Assembly (NCBI RefSeq): GCF_003574735.1
Contig: NZ_QORW01000011.1
Location: 124,001-188,000, forward strand
Reading direction: 5' to 3'
Length of the DNA: 64,000 nt
DNA from: Dongia deserti
Lineage (GTDB): Bacteria; Pseudomonadota; Alphaproteobacteria; Dongiales; Dongiaceae
Shown: piece after piece, positions 37,160-45,911 of the stretch
Layout of the letters: each line of letters starts with the position of its first letter
Position numbering within the stretch: the first letter of the stretch is position 1
Notes under the pieces: model-generated
Database searches by the model: none
What the model saw: the letters and a program-made list of their open reading frames with translations, nothing else
What the model was told of the DNA's origin: nothing
Made by a program: the position numbers and the translations under genes

Positions 37160-38002
37160 ATGCCAATCTTCATGGATCGCCATGATGTGTGGGAAACGAC
37201 GGCTGCCGACGTCGCGGAGGCGCACCGCAGAGACCTCGAGGTCCAGGATCGGTATGGGGTACGCTTCCTGACCTATTGGTTCGACCAACAGCGCGGCACG
37301 ATCTTCTGCCTGGTCGATGCGCCTGATAAGGGATCGGCGCAACGCGTGCACCGCGAGGCGCATGGCCACGTCGCCGGCGAGATCGTCGAGGTTTCGCTCT
37401 CCGCAGTCGAGGCGTTCCTCGGTCGCATCACGGATCCTTCGCCCGCCTCCAGCGGGCATGCCGCAAGCGCCATGGATGCCGGCCACCGGGCGATCCTGTT
37501 CACCGACATCGTCGGCTCGACGGAGATGACCGCGCGCCTCGGCGACCGCCTCGCGACCGAGCTCATCCGCGCGCATGACTCGATCGTGCGCCGCTGCCTC
37601 GCCGCGTGCGACGGCCGCGAGGTGAAGCACACCGGCGACGGCATCATGGCCTCGTTTCCCGACAGCGCGCGGGGCGTCGATTGCGCGATCCGCATCCAGC
37701 GTGAATTCCAGCGCCACAACACGAGCAACCCCGAGCCGATCCACATTCGCATCGGCCTCGACAGCGGCGAGCCGGTCGAGGACAGCAACGACCTGTTCGG
37801 CAAGACGGTGCAGCTCGCCGCGCGCCTGTGTAGCGAAGCGGCGGCCGATCAGATCCTGGTGTCAGAGACCATCTGCCGCGAGCACGGCGACGCCGCGCTG
37901 TTCAAGGCAGCGGAGCAGCGGCAGCTGAAAGGCTTCGCGGCGCCAGTGGGCGTGGTGGAGTGTGTGTGGACCGAGACCAGCGCGATTACACCATCGACCT
38001 AG
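37160..38002 (+). CDS. DUF4242 domain fused to a class III adenylate/guanylate cyclase
   Basis: A 280-residue cytoplasmic protein. Residues 1-85 match DUF4242 (FMDRHDV, DRYGVRFLTYWFDQQRGTIF, APDKGSAQRVHREAHG), a small domain suspected to bind nickel. Residues 108-270 form a class III nucleotide cyclase: metal aspartates D116 (FTDIVGSTE) and D160 (HTGDGIMASF), base-selecting K156 and D211, and R222. The transition-state asparagine is replaced by Gln218 in GKTVQLAARLC. GGAGGA lies 5 nt before the ATG. The likely job is signal-responsive cNMP synthesis, with the N-terminal domain as sensor; activity is uncertain given the Asn to Gln change. Confidence 0.88.
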   Translation: MPIFMDRHDVWETTAADVAEAHRRDLEVQDRYGVRFLTYWFDQQRGTIFCLVDAPDKGSAQRVHREAHGHVAGEIVEVSLSAVEAFLGRITDPSPASSGHAASAMDAGHRAILFTDIVGSTEMTARLGDRLATELIRAHDSIVRRCLAACDGREVKHTGDGIMASFPDSARGVDCAIRIQREFQRHNTSNPEPIHIRIGLDSGEPVEDSNDLFGKTVQLAARLCSEAAADQILVSETICREHGDAALFKAAEQRQLKGFAAPVGVVECVWTETSAITPST

Positions 38003-38198
38003 CCCGGACGGCGGCTCGGTGCGTCACTAGACCCGCATGGTCGAGCGTTTGGACGGCACACGCACCCCAAAATAACATTTCCAACGAACGCGATCCGAGG
38101 GCTTTCCCACCATAAAGCTGTTGTGCACGCATTGCTTGCTCTAAAATTTCGGGCGCGACTCGAATGATTCTGCGCGACAGCTGGAAGCAGCACGATTC

Positions 38199-40811
38199 AT
38201 GGCCCTTCTGTCTTCGACACAAATTCCCAAAACTACTGATCCGGGAGCCTTCCAAGCGCAATGCAAAGTGCTCTTTGAAGAGATATTGGGCGACCCTAAC
38301 GTAAAAGAGAATGGAACGTCCGGCCAATCTCAGGATGGGGTCGACTTGTACGGAAGAAGGAGGAACCGCTCCTTAGATCACTGGGTGGGCATCCAATGTA
38401 AATTAGCGATCAAGGCGACAAAACTGCCCCGGAATACCGTTGATAAGGAGGCAACGCAGGCTCTCAACTTTAATCCACCACTTAAAGAATTCATTATCGT
38501 CACGAGTGCGGAAGATGATGAGTTTCTTGATGAGCGCGCAAGGCTGTTTACGGCGGCCCAGGCTTCATTAGGTCGCGATTTCGAAGTCCAAGTTTGGGGC
38601 TGGAAAACCCTTTCTACCAAGATCATAGAGCACGAGCGTGCGCTCACAGCCTTCTATCCTGACGCAACCCCGCGTCTGAATCTTGTGCTCGAAGGCGTAG
38701 AGAGAATTGAACTTCACTCAAAGGAAAGCTCAACAGCAATTATCGCCGGCATCCAAAGACTTGAGGCGCTCACCCTCGCACATGCGACTTCTCAAGCCAC
38801 CAACTCAGATTCTGCAAAGTTCGATACATTTATTGATAGGCAGATTGATCAATACCGAGACATGATCAATCGTGGGCAACCGCGATCTGCCCTCGCACTA
38901 CTAGAAGCCCTTTGGAATGAGCTTCCAGCGGACTCTGAATCAAGACTTCGATTCCGTGTAAAGGCGAACATCGGCGCCTGCTTTCTTCGCTTGGGCGAGA
39001 TCAACCGCGCAGGAACCCTTTTTCTGGAGTCGTACGAGTTTTTACCCCTTGATCCAAAAGCGATCGGCAAAAAGATTCTCGGCCTCGTACTACTAGGGAG
39101 AGCGCAAGAGGCTTATGAAATTGGCGTCGACGCTATCTCACATGCGATAGACCGGGCCTCGATTGCTCCGAGTCTGATCTTCGCGGTCCGCGATGTAGAG
39201 AGCGTCAGCAGTCTATCCGACGTCATTCCGAGTGATATCCCCGATGACGAAGACATTATTACTGCAAAGCTCGATTTCTTCCGATCGAGAGGTCACCGCG
39301 ACGAATGGCATCGCTTGGCACTCGAAAGTCAGGCGCGATTTCCAAATAACCAGACCTTCAAACGATTTGCCGCCGAAGGTGAACTCGACGCGATCTTTAA
39401 GCGACAAGAATCGACTGGCTATCCAGCTCTTTCGCCATCACAAAGAGACGCGGCTATCACTGCCACAACTCAACTCCGCGAGATTTGGGATGAGACTATT
39501 CATCATGAGGACGCCTGGAGTGACTTTAACATCTCGTTGGCCGCAAATTTGGCGAACGGTTATCTCCTACTCCGTCAAGGTTCGCAGGCAGAGCTGGTTT
39601 TAACACAAGCTCTTGCGCACTCTCCCAATGACCCCAATCTGCTGCGTTGCAAGCTTCTAGTTGCGCTCGAGAGCGACGACACAGTTACAGCAAGGGCACT
39701 CATTCCGAAGCTAAGTGAGCGCAACAACGCCATCTTCGACCTATATGTCCGTGATGGTGTCCCCCTTGCTCTGGTGAGCACTCTGTTAGGAAGAAGCACC
39801 GTTGAGTTTGCGAGCATGTTGGTCGGCCACGGTCATGATATTCGGGCGTGCTCTGGCACTCACGCTGAGCGAGAGGAAGCCTTAAAGATCGCAAGAGAAT
39901 ATCGCTCTACAGGTGTAGTACTCGACGCTCACGCCGCCTGGACCGCCTATTCGCTCAAGGTACTACCAATACTCAAAGCACTCTTCCAGCGAGTCGCCAT
40001 ACCTCAATCGGCCCTGGACGAGTTTCGGAACTGGCGCAATGGCCTGCAATTTCACGGGAGCCAGCCGTTCTTCACAGTAGGCTTTGAGAACGGAAGATTT
40101 GTTCGAGAAGAGTTCAACATTGAGCGAGTTCAGCACGCAGTTAGCACCATAGAAGCGGGAATTCGTGAAATTGAGACCAACCTAGAAGTACTACCTGCCG
40201 AGGCACCACATCTCCCGCCTGACATTTCGTACCAACTGTTCGACATCGATACCAAGCATGCCTTCGATCCAATATATGTATCAGAAGCACGCAAGCTCCT
40301 TCTGGTTTCTGAGGACATCGGACTTCGCGCAATTGCGGCCCAGATATCATCTCAGAATGGAGTCTGGCTCCAAATAATCCTCATGGTCGCTCTAGAAGAG
40401 GGTCTTATTGATTTAGACACGTATTCGCTCAAGGTCAGCGATCTTGGCGCTTTGCGTCACGGCCACATCACCGTCAATGGGCCAACCATTGTGGCTCTCG
40501 CCGCCCAGTCTCAGAGTGATAAGATGGAAAAGGTTGGGTCAGCCCTAGCGTTTTTCGGCGGGCTTAATGCGGACATCGATTCTCATATGGACGTTGCGCT
40601 GTACGTGATGGAGCACATCTGGAGCGCAAAAATCGCTCATGTCCGCAAGTCCAAAACCCTAGGTATCACGCTCGAAAGACTTTCAGCCCTTCTTCAGCAG
40701 CATGGCACCTTAGAGCGGAGCTTTCGGTTCTTCTTGCAAAATGCTCGACCGGGTATGGAACTGCACTCCTACTTGACCAATTGGATTCGAGGTCATTTCT
40801 TGTCGCTCTAA
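38199..40811 (+). CDS. Large PD-(D/E)XK nuclease-TPR-PIN protein, probable conflict/defence gene
   Basis: An 870-residue protein with no signal peptide. Residues 18-160 look like a restriction-endonuclease-fold domain: E27/E28, SGQSQDGVDLYG with D49, then GIQCK with Q66-x-K68 and a following helix (VDKEATQAL, E84). The middle (about 215-560) is helical and TPR-like. From about 570 a PIN-type nuclease pattern appears: VVLDAHAAW (D576), IPQSALDEF (E608) and LLLVSEDIGLRAIA (E705/D706), then LGALRHGHITVNG. Base composition is far more AT-rich than its neighbours (24 of 60 G+C at 38821-38880; 44 of 60 at 37501-37560), indicating transfer. It is a single gene between unrelated neighbours, ending in a 4-nt tail overlap with the next gene. 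Domain calls are by motif and need profile confirmation. Confidence 0.75.
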   Translation: MALLSSTQIPKTTDPGAFQAQCKVLFEEILGDPNVKENGTSGQSQDGVDLYGRRRNRSLDHWVGIQCKLAIKATKLPRNTVDKEATQALNFNPPLKEFIIVTSAEDDEFLDERARLFTAAQASLGRDFEVQVWGWKTLSTKIIEHERALTAFYPDATPRLNLVLEGVERIELHSKESSTAIIAGIQRLEALTLAHATSQATNSDSAKFDTFIDRQIDQYRDMINRGQPRSALALLEALWNELPADSESRLRFRVKANIGACFLRLGEINRAGTLFLESYEFLPLDPKAIGKKILGLVLLGRAQEAYEIGVDAISHAIDRASIAPSLIFAVRDVESVSSLSDVIPSDIPDDEDIITAKLDFFRSRGHRDEWHRLALESQARFPNNQTFKRFAAEGELDAIFKRQESTGYPALSPSQRDAAITATTQLREIWDETIHHEDAWSDFNISLAANLANGYLLLRQGSQAELVLTQALAHSPNDPNLLRCKLLVALESDDTVTARALIPKLSERNNAIFDLYVRDGVPLALVSTLLGRSTVEFASMLVGHGHDIRACSGTHAEREEALKIAREYRSTGVVLDAHAAWTAYSLKVLPILKALFQRVAIPQSALDEFRNWRNGLQFHGSQPFFTVGFENGRFVREEFNIERVQHAVSTIEAGIREIETNLEVLPAEAPHLPPDISYQLFDIDTKHAFDPIYVSEARKLLLVSEDIGLRAIAAQISSQNGVWLQIILMVALEEGLIDLDTYSLKVSDLGALRHGHITVNGPTIVALAAQSQSDKMEKVGSALAFFGGLNADIDSHMDVALYVMEHIWSAKIAHVRKSKTLGITLERLSALLQQHGTLERSFRFFLQNARPGMELHSYLTNWIRGHFLSL

Positions 40812-42208
40812 TACCCCGTCACCAACCGCTCCACCAGCTGCTTCACCGTCGGGATGAACCCGTTCGCGTAGTACGGGTCTTGCGCGAACCTGTACGCGTT
40901 GTGGCCGGCGAACATGAGCTGGTCGTTGATCTTGTCGGAGTGGCTGATCTCCTGCAGCGTCTTCTGGATGCAGAAGCTCCGCGGGTCGGCCTTCTTGCCG
41001 GTGGTGCCCTGCTCGTTCTGCGACCAGTTAGAGAACATGCAGGCGGAAAGGCACCCCATGCAGTTGATCTGGTCGGTGAGGATCTCGTTCTCCTTCTCCG
41101 GCGTCACGAAGATCAGAGTCGATTCCGGCGTGCGCATCGCCTCGACATAGCCTTCCGCCACCCATGCCTCCGCGCGCACCTTGTCGGCGGCCGTCAGATA
41201 GACGAGGCGGCCGCGCGCGCCGACGGGGAAGGGCTCGGTATGCTCGCCCACCTTGTGCTGGCTGTAGGCGACCTGGCGCTCGCCGCGCTCGCGCAGCTCG
41301 TGGATGAAGGCGTTGTTGACGGCGGACGAATAGAAGCCGGTGGGCGAGAAGCGGTTCAGGAACACATCGCCCTTCTTCAGGGTCAGCAGCTTCTTCTTCC
41401 AGGCGTTGGAGATCGGGCTTTCCTGGGTCATCAGCGGCCGGGTGCCGAACTGGAAGGCGACCGGGCCGAGCTCCGCGTTGTCGAGCCAATGCTCCCACTC
41501 GGAGAGCCACCACACGCCGCCCGCCATCACCACCGGCGTCTCAGCCAAGCCGCATTCATCCCGCATCACGTCGCGCAGCTCCTTGACGCGCGGATAGGGA
41601 TCGCCCGGCTTGGTCGGATCCTCGACATTGGAGAGGCCGTTGTGACCGCCGGCGAGCCACGGGTCCTCGTAGACCACGGCGCCCAGCCAGTCCTGGAACT
41701 TGTGATAGGCGCGCTTCCACAAGGCGCGGAAGGCGCGGGCCGACGAGACGATCGGATAATAGTGCACGCCGTACTGCGCGCAGATCTCCGCGATGCGGTA
41801 GGGCATGCCGGCGCCGCAGGTGACGCCGTGGATCATGCCCTTGGCCCCTTCCAGCACGCCGTGCAGCACGCGCTCCGCGCCCGCCATCTCCCACAGCACG
41901 TTCATGTGGATGCGGCCCTGGCCGCAGGCGGCCTCGTAGGCGATCCGCGCCTGGGCGATGCCGCCCTTGATGGCATAGGCCAGCAGCTCCTCGTGCCGCT
42001 CGCGCCGCGTCTTGCCGTAATAGAGCTGTGGAATGCGGTTGCCGTGCTCGTCATAGGAGTCGGCATTGACGCCGGAGAAGGTGCCGACGCCGCCCGCCAG
42101 CGCCCACGCGCCGGAGGATTCGCCGTTGGAGACGGAGATGCCCTTGCCGCCTTCCACCAGCGGCAACACCTCGCGCCCCGAAATCAGGATTGCGTTCAAC
42201 GCTTTCAA
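40808..42208 (-). CDS. Flavin-dependent TIM-barrel oxidoreductase (NMO/PfaD-like) with C-terminal Cys motif
   Basis: A 466-residue protein related to nitronate monooxygenases: GEVGTF-like AGGVGTFSG near residue 40, MIHGVTCGAGMPYRIAE, WLAGGHNGLSN and VVMAGGVWWLSEW with the FMN-phosphate FQFGTRPLMT. The C-terminal part adds INCMGCLSACMFSNW (C383, C386, C390) and a further Cys in RSFCIQKT, which could bind a metal or Fe-S cluster. A TTG start at 42208 is backed by GGGGAG 7 nt upstream. The reaction is unknown. The 3' end overlaps the nuclease-TPR-PIN gene by 4 nt. Confidence 0.82.
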   Translation of the reverse strand: MKALNAILISGREVLPLVEGGKGISVSNGESSGAWALAGGVGTFSGVNADSYDEHGNRIPQLYYGKTRRERHEELLAYAIKGGIAQARIAYEAACGQGRIHMNVLWEMAGAERVLHGVLEGAKGMIHGVTCGAGMPYRIAEICAQYGVHYYPIVSSARAFRALWKRAYHKFQDWLGAVVYEDPWLAGGHNGLSNVEDPTKPGDPYPRVKELRDVMRDECGLAETPVVMAGGVWWLSEWEHWLDNAELGPVAFQFGTRPLMTQESPISNAWKKKLLTLKKGDVFLNRFSPTGFYSSAVNNAFIHELRERGERQVAYSQHKVGEHTEPFPVGARGRLVYLTAADKVRAEAWVAEGYVEAMRTPESTLIFVTPEKENEILTDQINCMGCLSACMFSNWSQNEQGTTGKKADPRSFCIQKTLQEISHSDKINDQLMFAGHNAYRFAQDPYYANGFIPTVKQLVERLVTGY

Positions 42209-42288
42209 CTTACTTCTCCCCGCGGCCGATACGGCCTAACAACCATCCGAGTATAGCACTTTCCCCATTTACGTTTACCCCTCCCAAG

Positions 42289-42412
42289 GACCCCTCCCCC
42301 CTGATAGGGGAGAGGATTGGGGTGGGAGAAGCCGCGCCTCGGTGTGAGACAATCTTCGCTTGCTTTCCCCGCCCTGAACTTCCCCAGCTTGAGGGAGGAG
42401 TTTCCGAGAGGG
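42289..42412. repeat. GC-skewed hairpin elements in the gap between two leftward genes
   Basis: CCCCT and AGGGG arms frame CCCCCCTGAT at about 42291-42310, and a second CTTCCCC-AGCTTG-AGGGAGGAG hairpin lies at about 42379-42400. Runs such as GGATTGGGGTGGGAGAAG are typical of dispersed alphaproteobacterial intergenic repeats. The element may terminate the glycerophosphodiesterase transcript. Confidence 0.45.
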
Positions 42413-42428
42413 TGGAAGGCAGGAAGCG

Positions 42429-43163
42429 CTACATCCCGAGGGCTTCGATCAGCATCCCCGGCGTATCCGAGAACACGCCGTCCGCGCCCCAGTCGAACAG
42501 CTCACGCGCCCGGGCGGTTTCGTTGACCGTGTAGCAGAGGACCTTGTAGCCGGCAGATTTGATCGCTTTTGTCCCTTCCGCCGTCAGGGGCTTGTGCCAG
42601 GGATTGAGCGCCACCGCCTCGACCCCTTCGCACAAGGCCTGCCAGTTCGCCGGCACCTCCTCCACCAGGAGCGCGCGCGGGAATTCCGGCGCCAGCTGAT
42701 GGGCCGCCTGCAGCGACTGATAGGCGAAGGAGGAGATGAGAGGCTTGTCCGCGTCCGATGGCCACAGACGCTGCAGCTCCCGCATTGCGAGCTCCGCCGT
42801 CACGCGCTCGCGCCCGCGGCAGGGCTTGATCTCGAAGTTGCAGTTGAGGCCGAGCGCGATCAGCTCCTTCACCGTCTCTTCCAGCGTCGGCACCTTCGCG
42901 CCCGCGAAAGCCGGCCCGAACCACGCGCCGGCGTCCAGCGCCCGGACCGCCGTCAGCGCCGCTTGCGCCGCCGGCCCGTTGCCGCTGGTGGTGCGGTCGA
43001 GCAGATCGTCATGCAGCAGGATGACGTGGTTGTCGCCCGTCAGCTTCACGTCGACCTCGACCCACGTCACGCCCTGGCGCTTAGCCTCGCGCAGGCCTTC
43101 CAAGGTGTTCTCCGGCGCCGCCATGGCGGCACCTCGGTGTCCAATTACAGGGGGGATGTGCAT
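42429..43163 (-). CDS. ugpQ: Glycerophosphodiester phosphodiesterase
   Basis: A 244-residue cytoplasmic GDPD that cleaves glycerophosphodiesters to glycerol 3-phosphate and an alcohol. The active-site GHRGAAMAAPENT with His9/Arg10, the metal ligands in WVEVDVKLTGD and ILLHDDLLDRTTSG, NCNFEIKP and the C-terminal YTVNETARARELFDWGADGV are intact. No signal peptide, so UgpQ-type rather than GlpQ. The ATG at 43163 directly abuts an ATCAGG-rich element and has no recognisable ribosome site. Confidence 0.93.
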   Translation of the reverse strand: MHIPPVIGHRGAAMAAPENTLEGLREAKRQGVTWVEVDVKLTGDNHVILLHDDLLDRTTSGNGPAAQAALTAVRALDAGAWFGPAFAGAKVPTLEETVKELIALGLNCNFEIKPCRGRERVTAELAMRELQRLWPSDADKPLISSFAYQSLQAAHQLAPEFPRALLVEEVPANWQALCEGVEAVALNPWHKPLTAEGTKAIKSAGYKVLCYTVNETARARELFDWGADGVFSDTPGMLIEALGM

Positions 43164-43172
43164 GTCAGGGAT

Positions 43173-43241
43173 CAGGTATCAGGAATCAGGGATCAGGAGA
43201 ATCATGCGCGACGACTTCTGACCTCTGATCCCTGATACCTG
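43173..43241 (-). terminator. ATCAGG-rich palindrome, probable pnp terminator/repeat element
   Basis: Left arm 43173-43196, made of CAGG and ATCAGG units, pairs with CTGATCCCTGATACCTG at 43225-43241. It lies in the 87-nt gap between pnp and the glycerophosphodiesterase gene. A related sequence forms the 3' end of the DUF985 gene at about 20211-20245. No T run follows, so termination is uncertain; it may be mainly a mobile palindromic unit. Confidence 0.5.
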
Positions 43242-43250
43242 TCGTCTGAA

Positions 43251-45404
43251 TTACATCGCCGGCTGTTCGCCGACATCGTGCGCGACCTGCTGAGGCTTCT
43301 GGCTGATGTCCTCGCCGGTCTGCTGGTCGACGGCCTTCATCGACAGCTTGACCTTGCCGCGATCATCCATGCCGATGACCTTCACCTTCACCAGATCGCC
43401 GACCTTCACCACGTCGCCGACGGTCTTCACGCGCTGCGGCGCGAGCTCGGAGATGTGGACCAGGCCGTCGCGGCTTCCGAGGAAGTTCACGAAGGCGCCG
43501 AAATCCATGATCTTCACGACCTTGCCGTCGTAGACCACGCCGACCTCCGGCTCCGCCACGATGCCGCGGATCCAGTCGATCGCCGCCTTGGCCGCCGACG
43601 CGTCGACCGCCGCGACCTTGATCGTGCCGTCATCCTCGATATCGATCTTGGCGCCGGTGACCTCGCAGATCTCGCGGATCACCTTGCCGCCGGAGCCGAT
43701 CACTTCGCGGATCTTGTCCTTCGGGATGTTAATGACGGTGATGCGGGGCGCGTTCTGGCTCACCGCTTCGCGCGCGCCGGTCAGGGCCTTGGCCATCTCG
43801 CCCAGGATGTGCATGCGCCCATCCTTCGCCTGGTTGAGCGCGATCTTCATGATCTCGGCCGTGATGGAGGTGATCTTGATATCCATCTGCAGCGCGGTAA
43901 TGCCCATTTCCGTGCCGGCCACCTTGAAGTCCATGTCGCCCAGGTGATCCTCGTCACCCAGGATGTCGCTCAACACCGCAAAGCCGGACTGCTCCTTGAT
44001 CAGGCCCATGGCGATGCCCGCCACCGGGCGCGCCAGCGGCACGCCCGCATCCATCAGGCTCAATGAAGTGCCGCACACCGTCGCCATCGAGGACGAGCCG
44101 TTGGATTCGGTGATCTCCGACACCACGCGGATGGTGTAGGGGAACGCTTCCTTGTCCGGCAGCAGCGGATGGATCGCGCGCCAGGCGAGCTTGCCGTGGC
44201 CGATCTCGCGCCGGCCCGGCGATCCCATGCGGCCCGCCTCGCCCGTCGAATAGGGCGGGAAGTTGTAGTGCAGCATGAAGGCTTCGCGATACTCGCCTTC
44301 CAACGCGTCGATGATCTGCTCGTCCTGGCCGGTGCCCAGGGTGGCAACGACGAGGCCCTGGGTCTCGCCGCGCGTGAAGAGCGAGGAGCCATGGGCGCGT
44401 GGCAGGATGCCGACTTCGGCGGTGATCGGACGCACGGTCTTGGTGTCGCGGCCGTCGATGCGCTGGCCGGTATTGAGGATCGCACCGCGCACGATGTCGC
44501 GCTCCAGATCCTTGAACAGCTTGCCGACCAGCTCGGTCTTCACCGGATCATCGCCGCCGATCTGCTCCTTGGCCTTGGTCTTCACCGTGTCGATCTTCTC
44601 GGTGCGCGCCTGCTTCGACTGCTCGGCATAGGCCGTCGTCAGCTCGCCGCTGAACTGCGACTGCAGCGCCGCCCACACAGCCTTCTTCTCGGGCGATTCC
44701 TCGGCGAGGGGCCACGGCTCCTTCGCGCACTGCTCGGCCAGGTCGATGATCGCGTTGATCGCATGCTGGTACTCGACCGCGCCGAAATTGACTGCGCCCA
44801 GCATGATCTCTTCCGACAGCTCCTTGGCCTCGGATTCGACCATCAGCACGCCTTCGGCGGTGCCGGCGACCACCAGGTCGAGCTGCGATTGCGACAGCTG
44901 ATCGGACTTCGGGTTCAGCACGTACTGGCCGTCGATATAGGCGACGCGCGCCGCGGCGACCGGCCCCATGAAGGGAATGCCGGATATGGTGAGCGCGGCG
45001 GACGCTCCCACCATCGCCACGATGTCCGGATCATTCTCCAGATCGTGGCTGAGGACGGTGCAGATGACCTGCGTCTCGTTGCGATAGGCGGGATGGAACA
45101 GCGGGCGGATCGGCCGGTCGATGAGGCGGGAGGTCAGCACCTCCTTCTCGCTCGGGCGACCTTCGCGCTTGAAGAAGCCGCCCGGGATCTTGCCTGCAGC
45201 GAAGCTCTTCTCCTGATAATTGACGGTCAGGGGGAAGAAATCCACCCCTGGCTTGGGCGCCTTGGCGCCCACCGCCGTGCAGAGCACCATGGTATCGCCA
45301 TAGGTGGCGAGGACGGCGCCGTCCGCCTGCCGTGCAATGCGTCCGGTCTCGAGGACGAGCTTCCGCCCGCCCCACATCAGTTCCTTGCGGTAAACTTTGA
45401 ACAT
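43251..45404 (-). CDS. pnp: Polynucleotide phosphorylase
   Basis: A 717-residue 3'-5' phosphorolytic exoribonuclease of the RNA degradosome. It has two RNase PH domains ([25 protein letters not shown] and [15 protein letters not shown] of the active site), a KH domain ([18 protein letters not shown]) and an S1 domain ([20 protein letters not shown]). The ATG at 45404 (MFKVYRKE) is backed by AAAGGA 7 nt upstream; an ATG at 45428 lacks this. rpsO lies upstream on the same strand with a hairpin between, the classical rpsO-pnp arrangement. Confidence 0.98.
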   Translation of the reverse strand: MFKVYRKELMWGGRKLVLETGRIARQADGAVLATYGDTMVLCTAVGAKAPKPGVDFFPLTVNYQEKSFAAGKIPGGFFKREGRPSEKEVLTSRLIDRPIRPLFHPAYRNETQVICTVLSHDLENDPDIVAMVGASAALTISGIPFMGPVAAARVAYIDGQYVLNPKSDQLSQSQLDLVVAGTAEGVLMVESEAKELSEEIMLGAVNFGAVEYQHAINAIIDLAEQCAKEPWPLAEESPEKKAVWAALQSQFSGELTTAYAEQSKQARTEKIDTVKTKAKEQIGGDDPVKTELVGKLFKDLERDIVRGAILNTGQRIDGRDTKTVRPITAEVGILPRAHGSSLFTRGETQGLVVATLGTGQDEQIIDALEGEYREAFMLHYNFPPYSTGEAGRMGSPGRREIGHGKLAWRAIHPLLPDKEAFPYTIRVVSEITESNGSSSMATVCGTSLSLMDAGVPLARPVAGIAMGLIKEQSGFAVLSDILGDEDHLGDMDFKVAGTEMGITALQMDIKITSITAEIMKIALNQAKDGRMHILGEMAKALTGAREAVSQNAPRITVINIPKDKIREVIGSGGKVIREICEVTGAKIDIEDDGTIKVAAVDASAAKAAIDWIRGIVAEPEVGVVYDGKVVKIMDFGAFVNFLGSRDGLVHISELAPQRVKTVGDVVKVGDLVKVKVIGMDDRGKVKLSMKAVDQQTGEDISQKPQQVAHDVGEQPAM

Positions 45405-45581
45405 TCCTTGGTCCTTTTCGGAATCCATAGTCGTGAGCGACCGGATTTCTGCCGGACCCGCGAAAACAACGTCATCTTGTGTTCTTGGGTAGAGAACGGG
45501 GACGTTGCTTGCGTCGGCCCGGCTGTCCTTGGATCGATCAATGCGCTCCGGTCGTTTCGGCGCCGTCGATCCCTAAAACAC

Positions 45582-45615
45582 GAACCCGCCCCGATGGTTC
45601 ATCGAAGGCGGGTTC
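45582..45615 (-). terminator. Hairpin terminator/attenuator after rpsO
   Basis: Perfect GAACCCGCC/GGCGGGTTC arms with a 16-nt loop, 12 nt beyond the rpsO stop. Read leftward the stem is followed by GTGTTTTAGGG, a moderate T-rich tail, so partial read-through into pnp is plausible. Confidence 0.7.
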
Positions 45616-45626
45616 GCGAATACTCG

Positions 45627-45893
45627 TTAGCGGCGCAGCCCCAGCTTGCTGATGATGTCCTGGTAGCGTGCCGTGTGCTTCTTCTTGAGGTAGTCGAGCA
45701 GGCGACGACGCTGCCCGACCATGACCAAGAGACCGCGACGCGAGTGGAAGTCCTTCTCATGCGTCTGCAGATGCTCGGTCAGATTCTTGATCCGCTCCGA
45801 CAGCAGAGCCACCTGCACCTCGGGCGCACCGGTGTTCGTGCCGCCGCCATATTCCTTGATCAGTTCCTGCTTGCGCTCGGCCGTGATCGACAT
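45627..45893 (-). CDS. rpsO: 30S ribosomal protein S15
   Basis: An 88-residue primary 16S rRNA-binding protein needed for the platform of the 30S subunit. The sequence is standard throughout: [71 protein letters not shown] precedes the ATG. It follows truB on the same strand after 18 nt and is followed by pnp, matching the conserved gene order. Confidence 0.99.
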   Translation of the reverse strand: MSITAERKQELIKEYGGGTNTGAPEVQVALLSERIKNLTEHLQTHEKDFHSRRGLLVMVGQRRRLLDYLKKKHTARYQDIISKLGLRR

Positions 45894-45911
45894 CGGGTTT
45901 CTCCTTGTTCT

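Noticed and set aside
38003-42208. A multi-gene defence island around the nuclease-TPR-PIN gene
   Set aside because: Neighbours are a DUF4242-cyclase and a flavin oxidoreductase with normal GC; no recombinase, tRNA or second defence gene is adjacent.
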